DNA from: DASVBE01 sp036375995 | Lineage (GTDB): Bacteria > Actinomycetota > Actinomycetes > Streptosporangiales > Streptosporangiaceae | Length of the DNA stretch: 36,540 bases | Assembly (NCBI GenBank): GCA_036375995.1 | Contig: DASVBE010000064.1 | Span: forward strand, 1-36,540 | Reading direction: 5' to 3' | The notes under the pieces: generated by a model | What the model was told of the DNA's origin: nothing | Database searches by the model: none | The model's input: only the letters and a program-made list of their open reading frames with translations | Shown: positions 14,546 to 22,200 of the stretch, piece after piece | How positions within the stretch are numbered: the stretch's first letter is position 1 | How the letters are laid out: every line of letters starts with the position of its first letter | Made by a program: the position numbers and the translations under genes

Positions 14546-15784
14546 ATGGCCGAGCCGAGGGTGCTGGGAATCGTGCTGGCGGGCGGGGCGGGCAAGCGGC
14601 TGGGCCCGCTGACCGCGGACCGGGCCAAACCCGCCGTGCCGTTCGGCGGCCAGTACCGGCTGATCGACTTCGCCCTGTCCAACCTGGTGAACTCCGGCTG
14701 CCTGCGGGTCTGCGTGCTGACCCAGTACAAGAGCCACAGCCTGGACCGGCACGTGACCACCACCTGGCGGATGAGCAGCCTGCTCGGCAACTACGTGACC
14801 CCGGTGCCGGCCCAGCAGCGGCGCGGCCCGCACTGGTACACCGGGTCGGCCGACGCGATCTACCAGTCGCTGAACCTGATCTACGACGAGCGCCCGGACA
14901 TCGTCGTGGTGTTCGGCGCGGACCACGTGTTCCGGATGGACGCCCGGCAGATGATCAGCCAGCACGTGCAGTCCGGGGCGTCGGTCACCGTGGCCGGCCT
15001 GCCGGTGCCGCGCACGGAGGCCCGGGCGTTCGGCGTCATCCAGGTCGGCTCCGACCAGCGCACGATCGAGGCGTTCCTGGAGAAGCCGTCCGACCCGCCG
15101 GCCCTGCCCGGCCGCCCGGACGAGACCTACGCGTCCATGGGCAACTACGTGTTCACCAGCGACGCGCTGGTCGAGGCGCTGCGCAAGGACGCGGTGAACG
15201 ACCATAGCCGCCACGACATGGGCGGCGACATCATCCCCATGCTGGTCAGCGAGCGCAGCGCGCAGGTGTACGACTTCCTGACCAACGAGGTGCCCGGCGC
15301 CCTGGAGCGGGACGCCGGGTACTGGCGCGACGTCGGGACGCTGGACTCCTACTTCGAGGCGCATATGGACCTGTGCGCGATCGAGCCGGTCTTCAACCTG
15401 TACAACGACCGCTGGCCGATCTACACCAACGTGCCGTCGCTGGCCCCGGCCAAGTTCGTGCACAACAAGGGCGACCGGGTCGGCCGGGCGATCGACAGCC
15501 TGGTCAGCAACGGCGTGATCGTGTCCGGCGCGCTGGTCCGCAAGTCCGTGCTCTGCCCGGGCGCCCGGGTGAACAGCTGGGCCACGGTCGAGCGGTCGGT
15601 GATCATGCACAACACCCAGATCAGCCGGCGCGCGGTGGTACGCAACGCGATCCTGGACAAGAACGTGGTGGTGCCCGACGGGGTCACGGTGGGCGTGGAC
15701 AAGGACCGCGACCGGGCCCGCGGGTTCGTGGTCTCCGAGGGCGGGGTGACCGTGGTCGGCAAGGGCCAGGTGGTGCCCGCGTGA
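14546..15784 (+). CDS. glgC: Glucose-1-phosphate adenylyltransferase (ADP-glucose pyrophosphorylase)
   Basis: 412 residues; makes ADP-glucose from ATP and glucose-1-phosphate, the committed donor for glycogen and maltose-1-phosphate synthesis. The nucleotidyltransferase signature VLAGGAGKRLGPLTADRAKP and FGGQYRLIDFALSNLVNSG stand at the N-terminus. Further on are HWYTGSADAIYQSLNLI, GADHVFRMD, and YWRDVGTLDSYFEAHMDL, all typical of GlgC. A left-handed beta-helix C-terminal domain follows (VVRNAILDKNVVVPDGVTVG). The start is an ATG after a strong SD (GGAGGTGGGGAG). The stop overlaps the GTG start of the next gene by 4 nt (GTGA), so the two enzymes are translationally coupled. Confidence 0.96.
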   Translation: MAEPRVLGIVLAGGAGKRLGPLTADRAKPAVPFGGQYRLIDFALSNLVNSGCLRVCVLTQYKSHSLDRHVTTTWRMSSLLGNYVTPVPAQQRRGPHWYTGSADAIYQSLNLIYDERPDIVVVFGADHVFRMDARQMISQHVQSGASVTVAGLPVPRTEARAFGVIQVGSDQRTIEAFLEKPSDPPALPGRPDETYASMGNYVFTSDALVEALRKDAVNDHSRHDMGGDIIPMLVSERSAQVYDFLTNEVPGALERDAGYWRDVGTLDSYFEAHMDLCAIEPVFNLYNDRWPIYTNVPSLAPAKFVHNKGDRVGRAIDSLVSNGVIVSGALVRKSVLCPGARVNSWATVERSVIMHNTQISRRAVVRNAILDKNVVVPDGVTVGVDKDRDRARGFVVSEGGVTVVGKGQVVPA

Positions 15785-16947
15785 GCGGCGACGGCCGGGG
15801 CCGGCTCCGGGTCGCGCTGCTGACCAGGGAGTACCCGCCGGAGGTGTACGGCGGCGCCGGCGTGCACGTCGAGTACCTGGCCCGGGAGCTGGCCGGTCTC
15901 GTCGACCTGACCGTGCACTGCCAGGGCGCGGACCGGGCGGCCGCGGTGGCGCACCGTCCGTGGGACGCGCTGGCCGGCGCCAACCCGGCGCTGGCCACCG
16001 TGTCGGCCGACCTGACGATGGCCGCCGCGGCGGCCGCCGCGGACCTGGTGCACTCGCACACCTGGTACGCCAACCTGGGCGGCCACCTGGCCGCCCTGCT
16101 GGCCGGGATCCCGCACGTGATGACCGTGCACTCGCTGGAACCGCTGCGGCCGTGGAAGGCCGAGCAGCTGGGCGGCGGCTACGCGGTGTCGTCCTGGTGC
16201 GAGCGGACCGCGGTGGAGTCGGCCGCGGCGGTGATCGCGGTCTCCGACGGGATGCGGTCGGACGTGCTGGCCTGCTACCCGGCGCTGGACCCGGCCCGGG
16301 TGCGGGTCATCCGCAACGGCATCGACACCGTCCAGTACGCCCCCGACCACGGCACCGACGTGCTGGAGAAGTACGGGGTGACGCCGGGCCGGCCGATGGT
16401 GCTGTTCGTCGGGCGGATCACGCGGCAGAAGGGCGTGCCGGTGCTGCTGCGCGCCGCCGCGCAGCTCGACCCGGCCGCCCAGCTGGTGCTGTGCGCGGGC
16501 CAGCCGGACACCGAGGCCCTGGCTGCCGAGGTCACCGCGCTGGTGGACGGGCTGCGCGAGCAGCGGTCCGGGGTGGTGTGGCTGACCGGCATGCTGCCCA
16601 GGCGCGAGGTCATCCAGCTGCTCACGCACGCCACCGTGTTCGCCTGCCCGTCGCTGTACGAGCCGCTGGGCATCGTCAACCTGGAGGCGATGGCCTGCGG
16701 CACCGCGGTCGCCGCGTCCCGGGTCGGCGGCATCCCCGAGGTGGTGGCCGACGGCGAGACCGGGCTGCTGGTGCCGCCGGACGACCCCGCGGCGCTGGCC
16801 GCGGCGCTGAACACGCTGGTCGGCGACCAGGACCTGGCGGCGGCCATGGGCGCCAGGGGCCGGGCCCGTACGGTCGCCGAATTCGGCTGGGCCGCCATCG
16901 CCGCGCAAACCACGGCGCTCTACACCGAGCTCGCCCCCAAGCCGTAG
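15781..16947 (+). CDS. glgM: GT4-type glycosyltransferase: ADP-glucose alpha-maltose-1-phosphate synthase (GlgM-like)
   Basis: 388 residues. The length and GT4-style GT-B architecture match actinobacterial GlgM (about 387 residues, Rv1212c) rather than classic GT5 glycogen synthase (about 480). Landmarks: LLTREYPPEVYGGAGVHVEYLARELA, LVHSHTWYANLGGHLAALLAGIPHVMTVHSLEPLRPWK, RNGIDTVQYAPD, the VLFVGRITRQKGVPVLL motif opening the C-terminal domain, and the EPLGIVNLEAMACGTAVAASRVGGIPEVV donor site. GlgM joins ADP-glucose to glucose-1-phosphate, giving maltose-1-phosphate for GlgE; linear glucan extension is a possible second activity. glgE, glgB and treS are not in the window. It is coupled to glgC by a GTGA overlap. 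Confidence 0.88.
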   Translation: MSGDGRGRLRVALLTREYPPEVYGGAGVHVEYLARELAGLVDLTVHCQGADRAAAVAHRPWDALAGANPALATVSADLTMAAAAAAADLVHSHTWYANLGGHLAALLAGIPHVMTVHSLEPLRPWKAEQLGGGYAVSSWCERTAVESAAAVIAVSDGMRSDVLACYPALDPARVRVIRNGIDTVQYAPDHGTDVLEKYGVTPGRPMVLFVGRITRQKGVPVLLRAAAQLDPAAQLVLCAGQPDTEALAAEVTALVDGLREQRSGVVWLTGMLPRREVIQLLTHATVFACPSLYEPLGIVNLEAMACGTAVAASRVGGIPEVVADGETGLLVPPDDPAALAAALNTLVGDQDLAAAMGARGRARTVAEFGWAAIAAQTTALYTELAPKP

Positions 16948-17011
16948 CGCTTGCCGCTGTACCCCGGCCGCCGCGGCAGGTTAAGATATGTCGCGACTTC
17001 GGGAGGTCATC

Positions 17012-17659
17012 ATGGAACTGCCCCGCCAGCCGGGCACCAGTACCTCGCAGCCCGCCCTGCGGGTCGGCGACCAGGACCGGGACGCGGTCGTTCAGCTGCT
17101 CCAGGCGTCGTTCGCCGAGGGACGGCTCAGCGACGAGGAGTTCGACACCCGCACCCGGGCCGCGCTGACCGCCAGGACCTCGGACGACCTCGACAGCCTG
17201 CACGCCGACCTGCCCCGCCCGTCGGCCACGCCCGCGCTGTCCCGCCCCGGCGGGCCCGCGCCCGGACGGCTGGCCCTGGCCTACAAGGGCCCGGTCCGGC
17301 GGGCCGGCCGGTGGCAGGTGCCCGAGCGGTTCAATGTCGTGGTGTACAAGGGCACCGGCACGCTCGACCTGCGCGCGGCCGAGCTGACCGGGCCGCACAC
17401 CACGATCCGGGCGGTCGCCTACAAGTCGCGGATCGACCTCTGGGTGCCGCCCGGCATGCGGGTCGAGCTGACCGGGATGGGCGTGAGCCGGGGGTGGTCC
17501 CCGGACGAGGAGTGGGAGCGGATGCTGCCGCCGGACGCCCCAGTGCTGCACGTGCGCGGGGTCGCCTACAAGGGCTCGATCGAGGTGGGCACCCGCCCGC
17601 CGGCCAGCGCCCGGGAAGCTCTGCCCGGTGCCCCAGGTGCCGGCGCCTCAGGTAACTGA
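17012..17659 (+). CDS. DUF1707 protein with LiaF-like C-terminal beta domain
   Basis: 215 residues. An N-terminal DUF1707 (SHOCT-like) module is present: LRVGDQDRDAVVQLLQASFAEGRLSDEEFDTR followed by LDSLHADLP. After a Pro-rich linker comes a repetitive beta-rich domain (about 85-205) with recurring AYKG/VYKG and DLRAAELTG, IDLWVPPGMRVEL motifs, resembling the LiaF / cell-wall-stress-response C-terminal domain. No membrane helix is seen, so it is probably cytoplasmic or membrane-peripheral; the function is unknown. The ATG at 17012 is set by GGGAGG 5 nt upstream. A TAAGAT box at 16982-16987 is a likely -10 with a short UTR. It overlaps the convergent VOC gene by 12 nt. Confidence 0.82.
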   Translation: MELPRQPGTSTSQPALRVGDQDRDAVVQLLQASFAEGRLSDEEFDTRTRAALTARTSDDLDSLHADLPRPSATPALSRPGGPAPGRLALAYKGPVRRAGRWQVPERFNVVVYKGTGTLDLRAAELTGPHTTIRAVAYKSRIDLWVPPGMRVELTGMGVSRGWSPDEEWERMLPPDAPVLHVRGVAYKGSIEVGTRPPASAREALPGAPGAGASGN

Positions 17660-18148
17660 GCCGGCCGCGGCCCCGGTGGCCAGGTCGCCCCAGCGGGCCA
17701 GCTCGCGGTCCAGGTCCAGCGGCCCGATCATCGCGCCGGACGCGGTCTCGCGCTCCCATTCGGCGGCCGGGACCCGCCACATGACCTCGAACTCGATGCC
17801 GTCCGGGTCCTTGGCGTAGAGCGACTTGGACACCCGGTGGTCGCTCGCGCCGACCAGCGCGCCGCGCTCCGCCAGCCGGGCCCTGGCCTCCGCCAGCTCG
17901 CCGAGCGTGCCGACTTCCCAGGCCAGGTGGTACAGGCCCACCGTGGGGTGCTCCGGCGGCCCGGCCGCGTCGGGGAGAGCGAACAGGCCCAGGTCGTGGT
18001 CGTTGGCCGTGCCCGGCGCGCGGAGGAACGCCATCCGGCCCGGCACCTCGCTGGCGACCTCGAAGCCGAGCGTGGCCCGGTAGAACCCGACGGTGGCGGC
18101 CAGGTCCCTGACGTACAGGACAGCGTGGTTGAGGCGGCGCACGGCCAT
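17648..18148 (-). CDS. VOC-family protein (glyoxalase / extradiol dioxygenase-like)
   Basis: 166 residues in one vicinal-oxygen-chelate domain of two beta-alpha-beta-beta-beta units. Metal ligands typical of active VOC enzymes are in place: His8 (LNHAVLYV), His74 (GLYHLAWEV), Glu121 (GIEFEVMW). The AKDPDGIEFEVMW block resembles catechol 2,3-dioxygenase-type members. The substrate is unknown: it could be an aromatic ring-cleavage dioxygenase, a lyase or an isomerase. The ATG at 18148 follows GGGGAG by 8 nt; an in-frame GTG/ATG extension to 18181 has no better signal. It ends 36 bp beyond the citrate synthase stop on the same strand and overlaps the DUF1707 gene tail to tail. Confidence 0.83.
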   Translation of the reverse strand: MAVRRLNHAVLYVRDLAATVGFYRATLGFEVASEVPGRMAFLRAPGTANDHDLGLFALPDAAGPPEHPTVGLYHLAWEVGTLGELAEARARLAERGALVGASDHRVSKSLYAKDPDGIEFEVMWRVPAAEWERETASGAMIGPLDLDRELARWGDLATGAAAGSVT

Positions 18149-18184
18149 GGTGATCACTCCCCGACACAGGCGTGTGTACACGGT

Positions 18185-19630
18185 CTAATGCCCGGCCGGC
18201 CGCGCTGATTCCCGGTCCCCGTCCGGCCCGGTGTAGATGCCGCGCGGCCGGATCGGCGTGGCCCGCTGGTACTCCTCGATGCCGTGGGCCAGCCAGCCCG
18301 CGGTCCTGGCCACCGCGAAGATGGCCTCCCCGGCCCCGCGGATCAGGCCGGCCGCGGTGGCCAGCGCGGCCAGCGCGAAGTCGATGTTCGGCTGGGGCAG
18401 CCCGCGCCGGTGCGCCTCGGAGATGATCTCACCGGCCACCGCGACCTTGGGCGAGCCGGGGGCCAGCCGCCGCACCGCGGCCAGCAGGGCCATCGCCCGC
18501 GGGTCGCCGCCGGTGTAGACGAAGTGGCCGAAGCCGGGGATCCGCTCGCCCCGGCGCAGCAGCTCGCCGATGACCCGCGGCGCGTCCGCCGGGCCGGCGG
18601 CCGCGTCCAGCATCAGCTCCGCGCCCAGCGACGCGCCGCCGTGCAGCGCGCCGCCCACCGCGCCGAGGCCGGTGGCCACCACCGCGTACGGGTCGGCCCG
18701 CACCGACGCCGCGGCCCGGGCCGCGAGCGTGGACGCGGCCAGCTCGTGGTCGATGGTCAGCACCAGCGCCGACTGCACGACACCGGCCAGCCCGGCGGGC
18801 GGCTCCCCCGGGCACAGCCTGCTCACCAGCCGCGCCGCGATCGACGACCCAGGCGGATCCCCTGGGGCGCCTGAGCCCAGTGACACACTCGCGTCTGATG
18901 GGCTTGACATGATCACAGGGGCTTCTGGGACGAGTGGTTGGGCTGCCGGTACGCCCGCTGTGGCGGTCCGGGCTGGTAGGCCTGATGTGACGGCTGCGGT
19001 TTCTGGGGCGGCCGGGCTGGAGACGGCCAGGCTGGAGGCGGCCGGGCTGAAGGCGGCCGGGCTGGAGGCGGCCGGGCCGGGAGCAGGCGGCAGGCAGTCG
19101 GTCATCCCGGCGATCATGCTGCGCGCGGCGGTGACCACCGCGGGCTGGCCGAGCTCGAGGCGGAGCGGGTCGGTGGCGGCCAGCGCGGGCACGATGACCT
19201 GGAGCCGCTCCAGCGGCAGCGTTGCCGCGGGCAAGGCGGCCTGCGCCGCGGCGGCGACCGCGACCGCCTGCTCGGTGGCCCGCCAGGGCGGGCCCGGCGC
19301 CGCGGGCAGCGCGCCGGTCCACAGCAGCTCGGCGACGTCCTCGAAGCTGCGCTGGGCGGCCAGCCGGACCGCGTCCAGGCCGCGGTAGCGCAGCTCGCCG
19401 TCCCGGATCTCGGTCAGCGCCGAGCCGATGATCAGCCCGGACTTGCCCGCCGGGCGGCGCGGGCGGCCCTTGCGGGCCAGCCGGTCCACCTCGGCCGCGT
19501 CGAACTGGCTGGCCCGCCCGTCCGGTGCGGTCCGCCTGGCCAGCACCCCGCGGCTGACGTAGGAGTACAGGCTGGCCGGCTTGATGCCCAGCCGCCGGGC
19601 CGCGTCCGCGGCCCCGATCCACTCCGTCAT
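18185..19630 (-). CDS. Citrate/methylcitrate synthase-family protein with N-terminal helix-turn-helix and low-complexity insert
   Basis: 481 residues from the ATG at 19630 (GGGAGG 6 nt upstream). Residues 4-50 form a MerR/excisionase-like HTH (IGAADAARRLGIKPASLYSYVSRGVL). Citrate synthase follows from about 64. The catalytic triad is visible: His295 (IDHELAAST), His330 (GALHGGAS), Asp417 (PNIDFALAAL), plus GFGHFVYTGGDPRA at 366-379. The enzyme would condense oxaloacetate with acetyl- or propionyl-CoA. Actinobacterial citrate synthase paralogs with such an N-terminal domain are known; whether it binds DNA is not. About 80 residues of Pro/Ala/Ser-rich sequence (180-263) interrupt the large domain, with 5-residue repeats and lower GC at third positions, unlike the rest. 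A standard citrate synthase has no such insert. It is divergent from a homocitrate-synthase-like gene. Confidence 0.88.
   Translation of the reverse strand: MTEWIGAADAARRLGIKPASLYSYVSRGVLARRTAPDGRASQFDAAEVDRLARKGRPRRPAGKSGLIIGSALTEIRDGELRYRGLDAVRLAAQRSFEDVAELLWTGALPAAPGPPWRATEQAVAVAAAAQAALPAATLPLERLQVIVPALAATDPLRLELGQPAVVTAARSMIAGMTDCLPPAPGPAASSPAAFSPAASSLAVSSPAAPETAAVTSGLPARTATAGVPAAQPLVPEAPVIMSSPSDASVSLGSGAPGDPPGSSIAARLVSRLCPGEPPAGLAGVVQSALVLTIDHELAASTLAARAAASVRADPYAVVATGLGAVGGALHGGASLGAELMLDAAAGPADAPRVIGELLRRGERIPGFGHFVYTGGDPRAMALLAAVRRLAPGSPKVAVAGEIISEAHRRGLPQPNIDFALAALATAAGLIRGAGEAIFAVARTAGWLAHGIEEYQRATPIRPRGIYTGPDGDRESARPAGH
19015..19074 (+). repeat. Four 15-bp tandem repeats inside the citrate synthase insert
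   Basis: Units of the type GGCTGGAGGCGGCCG begin at 19015, 19030, 19045 and 19060, with one to three differences. On the coding (reverse) strand they give the pentapeptides AASSP, AAFSP, AASSL, AVSSP. In-frame expansion like this is a plausible origin for part of the insert. Confidence 0.75.
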
Positions 19631-19660
19631 ACCGCCCCTCCCGTTCCGCCCGCCTGCTTC

Positions 19661-19720
19661 CTTCATGATCACGGAGGATTGCGGGGCCTGGAGCACCCGC
19701 AATCCTCCGTGATCATGAAG
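19661..19720. repeat. Perfect 25-bp inverted repeat with 10-nt loop
   Basis: The left arm 19661-19685 (begins CTTCATGATCACGGAGG, ends TTGCGGG) is the exact reverse complement of the right arm 19696-19720. The pairing stops at both ends. It lies 31-90 bp upstream of the citrate synthase start and 207 bp before the divergent gene. No T-run follows and neither neighbour ends here, so it is not an ordinary terminator. It may be a cruciform/operator, a 5'-UTR hairpin of the citrate synthase mRNA, or a copy of a dispersed palindromic element. Confidence 0.85.
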
Positions 19721-19814
19721 CGCTGGATCGCCTCCCCACCCCGGGCTGATCGCACGGCCCGCGCCGTGCGGGCCTGGCCAGGGCGGCGGGGGTGGTCCCC
19801 CGGTGCCGTATACC

Positions 19815-19861
19815 GTTGATCTTAATCAACATTGACGACAGTGTCGATCACCGTTGACGAT
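19815..19861. promoter_or_regulatory. Palindromes and candidate promoter upstream of the homocitrate-synthase-like gene
   Basis: In an AT-richer pocket, GTTGATCTTAATCAAC (19815-19830) has 6-bp arms around CTTA, and CGACAGTGTCG (19836-19846) is a perfect 11-bp palindrome. TTGACG (19832-19837) and GACGAT (19856-19861) have an 18-bp spacing and could be -35/-10. TTGACGA recurs at 19854. The arrangement suggests a repressor site over a promoter reading toward 19927. Confidence 0.45.
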
Positions 19862-19926
19862 GGCGGTGAGGCCGCAGGGGGTTCCGGGGGGCCGGGCCGA
19901 GGCGAGCCAGGAGAGAGAAAGAACAC

Positions 19927-21153
19927 ATGCCCACCATCCACTTCCTTGACGTCACGAACCGGGACGGAGTGCAGACGGCCAGGACCGGGCTGTCCAAGTT
20001 CGGCAAGACGATGATCAACTTCTATCTGGGCAAGCTCGGCGTGGCCCAGTCCGAGGCGGGGTTCCCGTTCCTCTTCCACGAGGTGCCCTACCTGCGGGCG
20101 AACACCGCGCTGGCGGCGGCCGGGGCGTTCGGCGCGCTGCGGCTGTCCGGCTGGTGCCGGGCCATCCCGGCGGACGTCGAGGCCGCCGCACCGCTCGGGC
20201 TGGCGCACTACAACCTGTCGATCTCCACCTCGGACCAGATGATCGAGCACAAGTTCCGCGGGCGGCTTGACCGGGCGGCCGTGATCGCCGAGATGACCGC
20301 GTCGGTGCGCGCCGCGGTAGCCGCCGGGGCCGAGACGATCGGGGTGAACGCGGAGGACGGGTCGCGCACCGACGACGGGTTCCTGCTGGAGTTCGCGGTC
20401 GCGGCGCGGGAGGCCGGCGCGGACCGGGTCCGGTACTGCGACACGATCGGCGGCGACACGCCGTACCGGATCCGGGAGCGGTTCGCCAAGCTGGCCAGCC
20501 AGGCCGGCCTGCCGGTGGAGACCCACTGCCACAACGACCTGGGCATGGCGGTGGCCAACTCGGTCTCCGGCGCGCTCGGCGACCTGGACGCCGGGTACGA
20601 CGCGTGGGTGAACACGTGCGTCAACGGCATCGGCGAGCGGTCAGGAAACGCCGACCTGCTGTCCTGCATCCTGGCCTTCAGCCACGGGTTCGGCGTGGCC
20701 GGGCACGCGGCCATCGGCGACGCGCTCGACCTGAGCTGGGCGCGGCGGTTCGGGCTGTGGGCGAGCTACGCGTTCGGCCAGCCGCTGCCGCAGAACCAGC
20801 CCGGCACCGGGCGGAACGCGTTCGCGCACGAGTCGGGGATCCACGCCGACGGGGCGCTGAAGGACCGGCAGAACTACGAGCTGTACGACGACGGCACGCT
20901 GGGCCCGTTCCCTGACGACTGGTTCGCCCGGGAGGGAAGGGTCGTGCTCACCGGGGAGTACGGCGGGATGGCCGGGTTCCGGCACGTCATGGACCAGCTG
21001 GGGATCGATCCCGGCGACCGGGCCGACGACATCTTCCGGCTGGTCCAGGTCTGCGCGGCGGCTACCGGCAAACCGCTGACCGACGACGAGCTGCGGCTGA
21101 TCGCCGGCTACCCGGACGAGCTCGCGCTGCTGTACCCCGGCCTGCTCAGCTAG
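19927..21153 (+). CDS. DRE-TIM metallolyase, homocitrate/isopropylmalate synthase-like (pyruvate carboxyltransferase domain)
   Basis: 408 residues. The TIM-barrel carries the DxTxRDG motif as DVTNRDGVQ (8-16), the HxH metal pair His200/His202 in ETHCHNDLGMA, and the NGIGERSGNAD loop at 233-243. HESGIHADG at 301-309 is the post-barrel motif of homocitrate/isopropylmalate synthases that contributes a catalytic His. The usual LeuA C-terminal leucine-binding domain is absent; the protein ends with a short helical tail. It would condense an acyl-CoA with a 2-oxo acid. FLFHEVPYLRANT in place of the usual substrate-loop sequence marks it as a subfamily of uncertain specificity. The SD is AGGAGAG. 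It is divergent from an HTH-citrate synthase, which also makes a citrate-type product, so the two may serve one pathway. Confidence 0.82.
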   Translation: MPTIHFLDVTNRDGVQTARTGLSKFGKTMINFYLGKLGVAQSEAGFPFLFHEVPYLRANTALAAAGAFGALRLSGWCRAIPADVEAAAPLGLAHYNLSISTSDQMIEHKFRGRLDRAAVIAEMTASVRAAVAAGAETIGVNAEDGSRTDDGFLLEFAVAAREAGADRVRYCDTIGGDTPYRIRERFAKLASQAGLPVETHCHNDLGMAVANSVSGALGDLDAGYDAWVNTCVNGIGERSGNADLLSCILAFSHGFGVAGHAAIGDALDLSWARRFGLWASYAFGQPLPQNQPGTGRNAFAHESGIHADGALKDRQNYELYDDGTLGPFPDDWFAREGRVVLTGEYGGMAGFRHVMDQLGIDPGDRADDIFRLVQVCAAATGKPLTDDELRLIAGYPDELALLYPGLLS

Positions 21154-21206
21154 CACTGCTCAGGCCAGGACTGCTCAGCTGTTCCGTGCTGTGACGCCCG
21201 CGGTCG

Positions 21207-21398
21207 TTAGCGGCCGATCTGCTTGCGGCCGCGGGTGTCGCGCAGCCGGCGCCGCTGCGAGGGATCGAGCATCAGGTACAGCACGGCGGGGATGGCGATC
21301 GCGGCCGCGATCACGGCGATGGCCAGCCACGGGCTGATGATGAACAGGATGAGCCCGACGACGACACCGGCGATGCCGTACTTCATGTGGGGCGTCAT
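21207..21398 (-). CDS. Small two-helix membrane protein
   Basis: 63 residues. The sequence reads as two closely spaced hydrophobic helices (about 7-25 and 26-45, AGVVVGLILFIISPWLAIAVIAAAI then AIPAVLYLML), followed by a basic tail LDPSQRRRLRDTRGRKQIGR. A clear AAGGAG SD lies 5 nt before the ATG. It is convergent with the homocitrate-synthase-like gene (53 bp). The family resembles uncharacterised actinobacterial small membrane proteins; no function is assigned. Confidence 0.65.
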   Translation of the reverse strand: MTPHMKYGIAGVVVGLILFIISPWLAIAVIAAAIAIPAVLYLMLDPSQRRRLRDTRGRKQIGR

Positions 21399-21550
21399 GC
21401 GGACTCCTTCTCCGGGCGGGACCCCTGGCCCCGCACCTGCCTGACAGCTAACTAGACCACATTGGCCGCCGCTACGGTAACGCCACGCGGCGGCCGGAAG
21501 TTCCGGCTGGCAGTGGCAGGATGGGGGGTCCAGGAGACGGGGAGGATGCC

Positions 21551-22123
21551 ATGCCCATCAGCCTGCCCATCGAGGCGCGCGCCAACGAGCTGCTGACCCG
21601 CAGCCCGCTGGCCCTGCTGATCGCGCTGGTGCTGGACCAGCAGGTGCCGCTGGAGAAGGCGTTCAGCTCCCCGCAGGTGCTGGTGGACCGGCTCGGCCAC
21701 GAGCCGACCGCGGCCGAGCTGGCCGATTTCCCGCCCGAGGAGCTGGCCGCGGTGTTCAGCGAGCGGCCCGCGCTGCACCGGTTCCCGCGGGCGATGGCGG
21801 CCCGGGTGCAGGCGGTGGCCCGGGTGATCGCGGACGAGTACGACGGCGACGCGGGCCGGATCTGGGCCGATGCAGGCTCCGGCGCGGAGCTGCTGGACCG
21901 GCTGTCCGGGCTGCCCGGGTTCGGCACCTACAAGGCGCAGATCATGATCGCGATGCTGGGCAAGCAGCTGGGCGTCCAGCCGCCGGGGTGGCGCGCGGCG
22001 GCGGGCCCGTTCGGCGAGGAGGGGTCACGGTACTCGGTGGCCGACATCACCGACGAGGCCTCGCTGGCCCAGGTCCGGGCGTTCAAGAAGGAGCGCAAGG
22101 CCGCGGCCCGGGCGGCCGGCTAG
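21551..22123 (+). CDS. HhH-GPD-type base-excision DNA repair protein
   Basis: 190 residues, the size of the actinobacterial 'HhH-GPD-type base excision DNA repair' family rather than full Nth or AlkA. The N-terminal helical part contains LLIALVLDQQVPLEKAFSSP, typical of the DNA-glycosylase fold. The helix-hairpin-helix is GLPGFGTYKAQIMIAMLGKQLG (about 117-138). No C-terminal [4Fe-4S] cysteine cluster is present. It is expected to bind DNA and remove or recognise damaged bases; the target base is unknown. The ATG at 21551 follows GGGGAGG by 5 nt. Confidence 0.82.
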   Translation: MPISLPIEARANELLTRSPLALLIALVLDQQVPLEKAFSSPQVLVDRLGHEPTAAELADFPPEELAAVFSERPALHRFPRAMAARVQAVARVIADEYDGDAGRIWADAGSGAELLDRLSGLPGFGTYKAQIMIAMLGKQLGVQPPGWRAAAGPFGEEGSRYSVADITDEASLAQVRAFKKERKAAARAAG

Positions 22124-22188
22124 GGCGGTCCTGCCGCTGGCCAGGGCGGCCAGCCGGGGCACACTGCCGCAGGCCAGGGCGGGCGGGA

Positions 22189-22200
22189 TAAGGTCGGCGC
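22189..22200 (+). promoter_or_regulatory. Leaderless promoter of the MBL-fold gene
   Basis: TAAGGT (22189-22194) plus 6 nt, then GTG at 22201, no SD. Confidence 0.6.

Noticed and set aside
14444..15610. Reverse frame opposite glgC
   Set aside because: glgC has complete motifs on the forward strand; the reverse product is His/Val/Gln-rich without any family pattern.
19661..19720. Inverted repeat as a factor-independent terminator
   Set aside because: It lies between two divergent gene starts, not after a gene, and has no T-run.
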